Below are positions 17,326-24,356 of a DNA stretch of 38,416 bases, piece by piece. Source of the DNA: Methylobacteriaceae bacterium (GTDB lineage: Bacteria; Pseudomonadota; Alphaproteobacteria; Rhizobiales; Beijerinckiaceae); contig JACKJE010000025.1 of the NCBI GenBank assembly GCA_020638135.1, forward strand, positions 1-38,416, in the 5' to 3' direction. Position 1 is the first letter of the stretch. Each line of letters starts with the position of its first letter. Both the position numbers and the translations under genes were made by a program. The notes under the pieces were generated by a model. The model did not search any database, was not told the origin of the DNA, and saw only the letters and a program-made list of their open reading frames with translations.

Positions 17326-18723
17326 CTACCGCTTCTTCTTCTCGTACGGGTTCTCGCCCATGCGCTTCGACAGGCGCAGCGGCACGCCCGGCAGCTCGAA
17401 GTTTTCGCGCAAGGAGTTGAGCAGATAACGCTCGTAGCTCGTCGGCAGCTGATCGAGCTGGTTGCCGAACAGCACGAAATGCGGCGGGCGCGCCTTGGCC
17501 TGCGTGATGTAGCGGATTTTTATGCGCCGGCCGGAGACGGCGGGCGGCGGCGTCTGTTCGAGCGCGCTTTCCAGCCAGCGGTTGAGGCGGGAGGTCGAGA
17601 TGCGGCGGTTCCAGGTCTCCTGCACCGCCATGATCGCGTCCATCAGCCTGTCGATGCCCTTACCCGTAGCGCCCGACAGAGCGACAACCGGCGCGCCGCG
17701 CAATTGCGGCAGCAGGCGGCCGGCCTCCTCGCGCAATTCCTTGATGCGCGCGCCGTTCCTGTCGTCGATCAGATCCCATTTGTTGAGGCCGATCACCAAC
17801 GCCCTACCCTCGCGCTCCACGAGATCGGCGATGGTGAGGTCCTGCTTTTCGAAGGGGATCGTCGCATCGAGCAGCACGACGACGACTTCGGCGAATTTCA
17901 CGGCGCGCAGAGCGTCGGCGGCGGCGAGCTTTTCCAGCTTCTCCGTCACGCGCGCGCGGCGGCGCAGGCCCGCCGTGTCGAACAGCTTGATCTTGCGATT
18001 GCCCCACTGGAAATCGAGACCAATGGAATCGCGGGTGATGCCGGCTTCCGGCCCGGTCAGCAGGCGATCCTCGCCGATGATGCGATTGATCAGCGTCGAC
18101 TTGCCGGCGTTGGGGCGGCCGACGACGGCGATGCGCAGCGGCTTCGTAATGTCGAGTTCGCTGCCGTCCTCGTCGTCGCCGAATGTCCGGCGTTCTTCCG
18201 CCTCGTCCTCGTCGGCCGGCAGCGTCTGCTCCGGCAGCGCCTCGAGAAGCGCGCTGTAGAGGTCGGCCATGCCGTCGCCATGCTCGCCCGACAGGGCGAT
18301 GGGATCGCCGAGGCCGAGCGAGAAAGCGTCGAGCGCGCCAGATTGCCCGAGGCGGCCTTCCGCCTTGTTGGCGCCGAGAATGATCGGCTTGCCGGCGCGG
18401 CGGACGAGCGAGGCGAAATAGCTGTCGTCCGGTGTGACGCCGACGCGCGCGTCGATCATGAACAGGATGGCGTCGGCCTGTTCGATGGCGGCTTCGGTCT
18501 GCGCGCGCATGCGGCCCGACAGCGTCGCCGCGTCGCCCTCCTCCAGCCCCGCCGTGTCGATGACGGTGAAGCGCAGGTCGCCGAGCCTGGCCTCGCCCTC
18601 GCGCCGGTCGCGCGTCACGCCCGGCTGGTCGTCGACCAGCGCGAGCTTCTTGCCGACCAGCCTGTTGAACAGGGTCGACTTGCCGACGTTGGGCCGGCCG
18701 ATGATGGCGAGGGTGAAGGACAT
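17326..18723 (-). CDS. der: Ribosome-assembly GTPase Der (EngA)
   Basis: Essential double-GTPase for 50S subunit maturation; 465 residues is a normal length. G domain 1: P-loop GRPNVGKST at residues 9-17, DTAGLEEGD (G3), and NKAEG in place of the usual NKxD (G4). An acidic linker follows (DEDEAEERRTFGDDEDGSELD). G domain 2: GRPNAGKST near residue 205, DTAGLRRRA, NKWDL. The C-terminal KH-like domain ends in a basic tail (RMGENPYEKKKR). Upstream lies a YfgM/TPR-like gene. The bamB gene that often sits between them in proteobacteria is absent; a palindromic repeat pair fills the gap instead. Confidence 0.97.
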   Translation of the reverse strand: MSFTLAIIGRPNVGKSTLFNRLVGKKLALVDDQPGVTRDRREGEARLGDLRFTVIDTAGLEEGDAATLSGRMRAQTEAAIEQADAILFMIDARVGVTPDDSYFASLVRRAGKPIILGANKAEGRLGQSGALDAFSLGLGDPIALSGEHGDGMADLYSALLEALPEQTLPADEDEAEERRTFGDDEDGSELDITKPLRIAVVGRPNAGKSTLINRIIGEDRLLTGPEAGITRDSIGLDFQWGNRKIKLFDTAGLRRRARVTEKLEKLAAADALRAVKFAEVVVVLLDATIPFEKQDLTIADLVEREGRALVIGLNKWDLIDDRNGARIKELREEAGRLLPQLRGAPVVALSGATGKGIDRLMDAIMAVQETWNRRISTSRLNRWLESALEQTPPPAVSGRRIKIRYITQAKARPPHFVLFGNQLDQLPTSYERYLLNSLRENFELPGVPLRLSKRMGENPYEKKKR

Positions 18724-18754
18724 GCGAGACGTGAGATTCTTGCCTTTGCACCAA

Positions 18755-18861
18755 CCTCTTCCTGAGGAGGCGCCAAAGGCGCCGTCCCGAAGGATGATCC
18801 AGCGGTGCGAGTTCCGGCCGTCCTTCGAGACGCCGGCTGCGCCGGCTCCTCAGGACGAGGG
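18755..18861. repeat. Head-to-head pair of intergenic palindromic repeats
   Basis: Two inverted copies of one element face each other between der and the TPR gene. The left copy (18755-18800) reads CCTCTTCCTGAGGAG, then GCGCC-AAA-GGCGC, then GTCCCGAAGGATG. The right copy, read on minus (18861 to about 18817), is CCTCGTCCTGAGGAG, then GCCGG-CGCA-GCCGG, then CGTCTCGAAGGACG. Each has its own small internal stem, and the two together can form one large cruciform. The sequence matches the intergenic palindrome type I know as abundant in Hyphomicrobiales genomes. It may act as a terminator or attenuator between the two genes, or be a non-autonomous mobile repeat. Confidence 0.75.
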
Positions 18862-18872
18862 TTCGTAAACGT

Positions 18873-19532
18873 CTACTTTGCCGGCTTCCGGTCCGACCGC
18901 ACCAGACCCAAAAAGGCCTCGGCGCGCTGCTTGGCGCCGGAGGGCGCTTCGGAATCGCTCACGATCTGGTCGAACCAGCGCCCGGCGGCGTCGAGATCGC
19001 CGAACTTGATCGCGGCGAGGCCGAGCAATTCGCGCGCCGAGGCGCGGAAGGGCTGGCCGGCGGCCGCCAGCGGCGACAGGCGCTCCTCGATCTCCTTCAT
19101 ATCGGCGTCGTCGACGCGGATCATGCCGGCGCGCAGGCGCGCGATGTCGCGGAACAAGGGATCGGCGGAGGAATCCGCGGCGATCTTGTCGAAGGCGGCG
19201 ACCGCGCCCTTGCGATCCTTGGCGGTCAGCTCGCCGGCCGCGCGCAGGCGCGCGATCGCGGCATAGCCTGATGGCGCATCCTTGGCGAGCGCGGCGAAGG
19301 CGGCCTCGGCCTCCTGCGGCTTGCCCTCGCGCGAAAGCGCCATGGCGGCGTGCAGTTTCTCGTCGGCCGCATGGGCGGCCTTGAGCTGCTGGGCCTGCCA
19401 GAGCTTCCAGCCGCCGGCGACGGCCACGATCAGAACCGCCACGGTGATGATGAGGTTCTGGTATTTCGTCCAGAGCGCGAGGGCCTGATCCTGACGGACC
19501 TCTTCGTCGACCTCGCGGAAAATATCGGCCAT
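18873..19532 (-). CDS. YfgM-like TPR membrane protein
   Basis: A 219-residue protein from ATG 19532 (MADIFREVDEEVRQDQALALWTKYQ), preceded by GAAGAGA. It has a cytoplasmic N-terminus, one membrane helix (NLIITVAVLIVAVAGGWKLW), then a periplasmic TPR-like helical domain (AADEKLHAAMALSREGKPQEAEAAFAALAKDAPSGYAAIARLRAAGEL...). This is the layout of YfgM, an ancillary SecYEG/PpiD-associated chaperone, and the location beside der supports that. An upstream in-frame Met (19553) would add seven residues. Confidence 0.85.
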   Translation of the reverse strand: MADIFREVDEEVRQDQALALWTKYQNLIITVAVLIVAVAGGWKLWQAQQLKAAHAADEKLHAAMALSREGKPQEAEAAFAALAKDAPSGYAAIARLRAAGELTAKDRKGAVAAFDKIAADSSADPLFRDIARLRAGMIRVDDADMKEIEERLSPLAAAGQPFRASARELLGLAAIKFGDLDAAGRWFDQIVSDSEAPSGAKQRAEAFLGLVRSDRKPAK

Positions 19533-19610
19533 GCCAGTCTCTTCTTGCGGCAAATGATCGGGGTTGGCCGGTCGTCTAGCAGATGAGAGCGGCGAAAGCG
19601 AGGTTTGCGC

Positions 19611-19961
19611 CTATTTGCCGAGCTTTTGGTAATCCTCGGGCTTGAAGCCGACGAGCAGCGCCCCGCCCGCCTCCAGCACGGGTCGCTTGATCATCGAGGG
19701 CTGCGCGGCCATCAGCGCCAGCGCCTTCGCTTCCGTCAGGCCCGCCTTGTCGGCGTCCGGCAGCTTTTTGAAGGTCGTGCCGGCCCGGTTGAGCAGTTTC
19801 TCCCAGCCGACCGCCTTCGCCCAGGCCTTCAGCTTCGCCGGCTCGATCCCTTGCGCCTTGTAGTCGTGAAAGTCATGGGCGACGCCCCGCGCATCCAGAA
19901 AGGCGCGGGCCTTCTTCATCGTGTCGCAGTTCTTGATGCCGTAGATGACGGGTTTGGGCAT
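19611..19961 (-). CDS. ArsC/Spx-family reductase (YffB-like)
   Basis: A 116-residue thioredoxin-fold protein. ATG at 19961 is chosen for the GAGGAGG just upstream. It starts VIYGIKNCDTMKKARAFL with the single conserved Cys, then DYKAQGIEPAKLKAWAKAVGWEKLLNRAGTTFKKL, and the substrate-site loop SMIKRPVLEAGGALLVGF. This is the YffB/Spx-like branch, not a proven arsenate reductase; glutathione-dependent thiol reduction is the family guess. It lies 19 bases downstream of vapC on the same strand. Confidence 0.87.
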   Translation of the reverse strand: MPKPVIYGIKNCDTMKKARAFLDARGVAHDFHDYKAQGIEPAKLKAWAKAVGWEKLLNRAGTTFKKLPDADKAGLTEAKALALMAAQPSMIKRPVLEAGGALLVGFKPEDYQKLGK

Positions 19962-19980
19962 GGGGCCTCCTCGGCGCTCC

Positions 19981-20385
19981 TTATAGCGCAAGCCAGTCCT
20001 CGTAGCGCAGGCCTTCGACGCGGCGGAATTCGCGGAGATTGCCGGTGACGACGATCAGGCCGCGGCTGCGGGCGTGGCCGGCGATGAGGACGTCGTAGCC
20101 GCCGATGCCCTGCCCCTTCTTTTCCAGCGTCGCGCGGATGTCGGCGGCGTGGGCGGCGGCGGCTGCATCGAAGGGCAGGACTTCGAGCCGCGCAGCGAAG
20201 CGCTCGACCTCGCGGCGCGTCTCGATAGGCCGTTGCGACTTCGCCGCGCCGTGCAGCAGTTCGGTCAGCACGATGGTCGAAATGCTCAGGCCATCGGCCT
20301 CGGCGTTGAATTTTTCCCGCAAGCGCGCCGGTCGATTGCGCAGGACTTCGATACAGAGATCGGTATCGAGCGCGTAGCGCAGCAT
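19981..20385 (-). CDS. vapC: VapC-type PIN-domain toxin
   Basis: A 134-residue PIN-domain ribonuclease. The acidic metal-binding residues are in place: D8 in LDTDLC, E in STIVLTELLHG, and D and further acidic residues in GIGGYDVLIAGHARSRGL and EDWLAL. VapC toxins typically cleave tRNA(fMet) or the rRNA sarcin-ricin loop. The start overlaps the vapB stop by one base (TGATG), the usual coupled arrangement. It appears intact. Confidence 0.92.
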   Translation of the reverse strand: MLRYALDTDLCIEVLRNRPARLREKFNAEADGLSISTIVLTELLHGAAKSQRPIETRREVERFAARLEVLPFDAAAAAHAADIRATLEKKGQGIGGYDVLIAGHARSRGLIVVTGNLREFRRVEGLRYEDWLAL

Positions 20386-20606
20386 CAGAGTTTTGGCCGT
20401 TCCTGCGCCTCGGGCTGTTCGCGCGCGGAAAGATCGACGCCGGGGGCGGCGAAGAAGTCGTCCCAGACGCGGTCGGCCGGCGCAATCACCCGCGTCGCGC
20501 CCTCGCGCAAGATGCGCACTTCGCTCACGCCGTCGGGGAAGGCGACATCCTTGGGGAGGCGGACCGCCTGCGAGCGGTTGGAGTGGAAGAGTTTGGTGCG
20601 GGCCAT
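20385..20606 (-). CDS. vapB: VapB-type antitoxin
   Basis: A 73-residue partner of the PIN toxin. The N-terminal half has the SpoVT/AbrB-like DNA-binding pattern of VapB (KLFHSNRSQAVRLPKDVAFPDGVSEVRILREG). The C-terminal segment (PADRVWDDFFAAPGVDLSAREQPEAQERPKL) is the expected toxin-binding tail. It is first in the two-gene operon, consistent with antitoxin-led autoregulation. Confidence 0.92.
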   Translation of the reverse strand: MARTKLFHSNRSQAVRLPKDVAFPDGVSEVRILREGATRVIAPADRVWDDFFAAPGVDLSAREQPEAQERPKL

Positions 20607-20627
20607 GTGGGAAGGATGGGCGCGCGG

Positions 20628-20649
20628 ATGGGATATGTCAATGGGATAT
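20628..20649. promoter_or_regulatory. Direct repeats upstream of vapB
   Basis: The nonamer ATGGGATAT occurs twice (20628-20636 and 20641-20649) with a 13-base period in the 51-base gap between vapB and the next gene. A minus-strand TTGACA (-35-like) lies between the copies, but no good -10 follows. It is a possible VapB/VapBC operator; function is inferred only from position. Confidence 0.35.
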
Positions 20650-20657
20650 ACTATCGT

Positions 20658-21449
20658 CTAGGTTTTCGCGCCATCAAGTAGTTTCGCCAACAAGCTTACG
20701 AACGCGATGAACTCCAGCGCCCGTTCCGGATCATCCTTGATAAAGCCGTGTGCTCGAGGGTTTCGAAGTCCCGCGACTGCGCCCGCGAACATAAACATGA
20801 ATCCTTTTTGTTCGTCGCGATCTGATTGGTTCTGCAACTCGTTGAATTTCATGATTGGATTGGCAGGATTGAAAGCTCGCTCCATCAGCGTGCTCCCGTC
20901 CGCCTCCAAACCACTCCGTTGCCGTACGAGAACATTTAGGGATTTGACCGCTGCTTCGACGGCGTTGGCATAGTGAGCATCGCGATAAAGTTGCGAAGCG
21001 GCTCTGGCGATTTCGGGGTGCAGCTCCAAGCGCTCGTATGCGAAAAGCGCTCGATTGCCATCATCGGAGGTTTCACCTGCTTGTTCGGTCAATATTTCGA
21101 CAATCGTCGTCAATTGAACAATCGCGCGTTCAATCTTTCCTTTTATTTCACCCAAATTGCCTCTTACAGAAATATCCATGCCGCTTACATAAAATACGAA
21201 ATGCGGCATAAACGAGGATATTTTATACTCATCGTACTCGACTGTCGCGACGCCGTATATTTCACGAAGAGTGACGTTAATTTTATTTGCGAATCCGGCG
21301 AGAACCGCCTCGCCTTGTTCATTAGTCAGAGTACGAATGTCGAGTTGTTTCAATTCATCTAAACGACGACGTACTTTGGCGATACCTGCCTTTGCCTGTG
21401 CTGGGCTCAAGCTAGCCGATACAAGTCTGGTCTGCTGGGCCTTCGCCAT
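20658..21449 (-). CDS. TIGR02391 (Ymh)-type protein with HEPN-like RxxxxH motif
   Basis: 263 residues, soluble. The C-terminal domain (from about residue 140) reads HPEIARAASQLYRDAHYANAVEAAVKSLNVLVRQRSGLEADGSTLMERAF and ends with FAGAVAGLRNPRAHGFIKDDPERALEFIAFVSLLAKLL, which I recognise as the TIGR02391/Hypoth_Ymh pattern. R229-NPRA-H234 fits the R-x4-6-H motif of HEPN ribonucleases, so an RNA-cleaving defence role is possible but not shown. The N-terminal 135 residues are a separate helical and beta region. Composition is clearly lower in GC than the neighbours (23 G/C in the 60 bases 21181-21240), suggesting transfer. The start lies six bases after the guaA stop, and its ribosome-binding region overlaps that stop, so translation may be coupled. 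Confidence 0.75.
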   Translation of the reverse strand: MAKAQQTRLVSASLSPAQAKAGIAKVRRRLDELKQLDIRTLTNEQGEAVLAGFANKINVTLREIYGVATVEYDEYKISSFMPHFVFYVSGMDISVRGNLGEIKGKIERAIVQLTTIVEILTEQAGETSDDGNRALFAYERLELHPEIARAASQLYRDAHYANAVEAAVKSLNVLVRQRSGLEADGSTLMERAFNPANPIMKFNELQNQSDRDEQKGFMFMFAGAVAGLRNPRAHGFIKDDPERALEFIAFVSLLAKLLDGAKT

Positions 21450-21455
21450 CTGTCC

Positions 21456-23102
21456 TCACTCCCACTCAATCGTCCCCGGCGGCTTGCTCGTCACGTCGTA
21501 CACCACCCTATTCACGCCCTTCACCTCGTTGATGATGCGCGTCGCGGTGCGGCCGAGGAAGTTCATGTCGTAGGGAAAAAAGTCCGCGGTCATGCCGTCC
21601 ACGCTCGTCACGGCGCGCAGGGCGCAGACCGAGTCGTAGGTACGGCCGTCGCCCATGACGCCGACCGTGCGCACCGGCAGCAGCACGGCGAATGCCTGCC
21701 AGATTTTGTCGTAGAGGCCGCTTTTACGGATTTCGTCGAGGTAGATCGCGTCGGCCTTGCGAAGGATGTCCAGCTTTTCGCGCGTGATGGCGCCGGGGAT
21801 ACGGATGGCCAGGCCCGGCCCCGGGAAGGGGTGGCGGCCCACAAAAGCCTCCGGCAGGCCGAGTTCGCGGCCCAAGGCGCGGACCTCGTCCTTGAACAAT
21901 TCGCGCAACGGCTCGACCAGCTTCATGTTCATGCGCTCGGGCAGGCCGCCGACATTGTGGTGGCTCTTGATCGTGACCGAGGGGCCGCCGGTGAAGGAGA
22001 CACTTTCGATGACGTCGGGATACAGCGTGCCCTGCGCCAGAAATTCGGGAGCGCCCTTGCCGTCCGCACCGATTTTTTTGGCCTCGGCTTCAAACACTTC
22101 GATGAACAGGCGGCCGATGGTCTTGCGCTTGGTCTCGGGGTCGGTGACGCCGTCGAGCTCGCTTAAGAATTGCTTTGACGCGTCCACGTGGACGAGCGGG
22201 ATGTTGTAGTGGTCGCGGAACAGGCTCACGACCTCGTCCGCCTCGCCCTGCCGCATCATGCCGTGGTCGACGAATACGCAGGTGAGGCGGTCGCCGATGG
22301 CCTCGTGGATCAGCACGGCCGCGACAGAGGAATCGACGCCGCCGGAGAGGCCGCAGAGCACGCGGCCATAGCCCGTCGCTTGCGACGGGCGTTCTTTCGA
22401 ACGCCCTATGCCGACCTGATGGCGGATGGCGGCAATCGCCTCCTGCCGGAAGGCGGCCATAGTCCAGTCGCGGCGAAGGCCCGCGACCTCGTGCACGAAA
22501 TTCGACAGGAGTTTCGCGCCGTCGGGGGTGTGCACCACTTCCGGGTGGAACATGGTCGTAAAAATGCGGCGCTTCTCGTCGGTCGCAACCGCGAAGGGCG
22601 CGTTTTCCGAGACGGCCTTGACCGAAAAACCCTCGGGCAGGCGCGTCACGCGGTCGCCGTGGCTCATCCAGACCGGATATTTACCGCCCTTTTGCCATAT
22701 GCCGCGAAAGAGCGCCGATTCTTCAACGACTTCCACCTCGGCGCGACCGAACTCCGCAGCGTGGCCGCCTTGCACCTCTCCGCCCAATTGCACGGCGGTC
22801 GTCTGCTGGCCGTAGCAGATCGAGAGCACCGGCACGCCGGCGTCGAAGATCGCCTGCGGGGCGCGCGGCGAGCCCTCGTCCGTCACCGAGGCGGGGCCGC
22901 CGGACAGGATCACGGCCTTGGGGTGGAGGTCGGCAAATGCCTTGTCGGCGTTCTGGAACGGGTGGATTTCGCAGTAGACGCCGGCTTCGCGGATACGGCG
23001 GGCGATCAGCTGGGTGACCTGCGAGCCGAAATCGACGATCAGCACCTTGTCGTGGCGTTCGACGATTTCGCGATGGGCGTCGGCGGCGGAAAGCGCGGTC
23101 AT
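21456..23102 (-). CDS. guaA: GMP synthase (glutamine-hydrolysing)
   Basis: Converts XMP to GMP using glutamine and ATP. ATG at 23102 (MTALSAADAHREI) is preferred, with GAGAGG upstream; a Met six codons earlier is also in frame. The class I amidotransferase domain has the nucleophile in SICYGQQ and the His/Glu pair in MFHPEVVHT. The ATP-pyrophosphatase domain has the PP-loop LSGGVDSSVAA, and the C-terminal dimerisation domain ends in PPGTIEWE. The 548-residue size is slightly above the usual 520-525. The 3' end is a known integration target for genomic islands in other bacteria. Here a foreign-looking gene starts six bases past the stop. Confidence 0.97.
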   Translation of the reverse strand: MTALSAADAHREIVERHDKVLIVDFGSQVTQLIARRIREAGVYCEIHPFQNADKAFADLHPKAVILSGGPASVTDEGSPRAPQAIFDAGVPVLSICYGQQTTAVQLGGEVQGGHAAEFGRAEVEVVEESALFRGIWQKGGKYPVWMSHGDRVTRLPEGFSVKAVSENAPFAVATDEKRRIFTTMFHPEVVHTPDGAKLLSNFVHEVAGLRRDWTMAAFRQEAIAAIRHQVGIGRSKERPSQATGYGRVLCGLSGGVDSSVAAVLIHEAIGDRLTCVFVDHGMMRQGEADEVVSLFRDHYNIPLVHVDASKQFLSELDGVTDPETKRKTIGRLFIEVFEAEAKKIGADGKGAPEFLAQGTLYPDVIESVSFTGGPSVTIKSHHNVGGLPERMNMKLVEPLRELFKDEVRALGRELGLPEAFVGRHPFPGPGLAIRIPGAITREKLDILRKADAIYLDEIRKSGLYDKIWQAFAVLLPVRTVGVMGDGRTYDSVCALRAVTSVDGMTADFFPYDMNFLGRTATRIINEVKGVNRVVYDVTSKPPGTIEWE

Positions 23103-23280
23103 CAGGAACCTCTCAACCAAAAAAGCGGATTAGGCGAAGGCAGCCGCGCGCGCAACGCCGAAAGCCCAGTTCCTAACGGGTTTATACGCTTATTCGAGCA
23201 ATGGATTTGAGCCCCCGGCAACAGGCGCGCGCCTAACGTCCGTCCATGGCCCCGAGGGGCGAAGGAACAGGACGCCGACG

Positions 23281-24195
23281 ATGACCATCAGCCAGGCAGA
23301 GGTGAACCGCCTGATCGCCGGCCGCGCGCGGCTCGGCGAACTCGCCGCCCTGTTCTCGCCGGGCGTCGAGGCGCCCGCGCCGCTGTCGCCGCGCGCCCGC
23401 AAGGCGCTGCGCGAGCGGCTGTTTGCGGAAAGGCCGTTCGACACGCTGAAGCGCATGTGGCGCGCCGCGCGCGTGGTTCTGCCGCGCGACGGGCTCACCG
23501 GCTGCCTGCGCGCCACGGGCTTCATGCTGCGGGAAAAATCGATCGGCGCGGAAGGCCTGCCCGATCCCGGCCGCGCGCTGCTGTCGCCGGAGGGCCTGTG
23601 CGGGGTCGCCGACGAATTGTCGGTCGCGACCATCATGGACGCCTACGAACGCGGCCTCTATCCGAGCGGCCATCTCGGCCCGATGAAATGGTGGTCGCCC
23701 GCGTTGCGCGCGATCGCGACGCCACAGATGCTGACATCGCGCCAAGGCGCGGCGAGCGGCGGCTTGCGGATCGCCTTCGACCAGAATTTCGAGGCTGCGC
23801 TCTGCGAGGCCGATCGCGCGCAGCCGACGCCGCCGCGCCTCAAATGGGCTTTCGCGGAGCTGTTCGATGCGGGCTTCGCCCATGCCTTCGACATTTCGCT
23901 GATGTCGGGCGAGCGGGTCGCCGGCGGCTATGGCGTGGCGGTCGGCCGCGTCTTCGTGATCGAGGCGCTGCATTTCCGCGATCCTTCCGCGCGCGCAGCC
24001 TGTCTGGCGGCCCTGGCCGGAGCGCTGGAGGGCCGCGGCTTCCAGTGGATCGACGCCAAGCGCCTGACGCCGGAACTCGCCGCCGACGGTTTCGACGGCG
24101 CCTCGCGCATGGATTATCTGGCGCGCCTCAAACGCGCGCTCGCGGTGGAGCAGATCGGCGCCTGGAGCGCGCCGCCGATCAAGGACGCAGCGTAA
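23281..24195 (+). CDS. Divergent leucyl/phenylalanyl-tRNA-protein transferase-like protein
   Basis: 304 residues. From about residue 105 it follows the Aat fold: ELSVATIMDAYERGLYPSGHLGPMKWWSPALRAI (compare the Aat pattern ending in PILWWSPDPR), the acyl-acceptor GNAT region GERVAGGYGVAVGRVFVIEALHF, and RGFQWIDAKRLTPELAADGFDGASRMDYLARL. Aat attaches Leu or Phe to proteins with N-terminal Lys/Arg, marking them for ClpS/ClpAP. Two differences stand out. There is an extra N-terminal region of about 100 residues. The conserved Cys-Gln of the IDCQ motif, whose Gln is implicated in catalysis in the E. coli enzyme, is Ala-Lys here. So N-end-rule activity is uncertain, and it may be a distinct acyltransferase. 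It is transcribed away from guaA. Confidence 0.65.
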   Translation: MTISQAEVNRLIAGRARLGELAALFSPGVEAPAPLSPRARKALRERLFAERPFDTLKRMWRAARVVLPRDGLTGCLRATGFMLREKSIGAEGLPDPGRALLSPEGLCGVADELSVATIMDAYERGLYPSGHLGPMKWWSPALRAIATPQMLTSRQGAASGGLRIAFDQNFEAALCEADRAQPTPPRLKWAFAELFDAGFAHAFDISLMSGERVAGGYGVAVGRVFVIEALHFRDPSARAACLAALAGALEGRGFQWIDAKRLTPELAADGFDGASRMDYLARLKRALAVEQIGAWSAPPIKDAA

Positions 24196-24356
24196 GGACG
24201 CCCTTCAAATCACCACCGATCGCCACGGATCCCGACCGGCAAAGCGAAGAAACGCGCCCCTCCAAGGATCCGAGATAGATTTCATCACAGCGCCTCGACT
24301 CAAGATCAAAATCGATCATCAACATAGTAAAACCTTATTCGAGAATGTCAAGAGCC

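Noticed and set aside
24196..24356. Possible small gene or terminator between the Aat-like and RelA/SpoT genes
   Set aside because: There is no open frame of note and no strong hairpin; only a short repeated CCTTATTC is visible.
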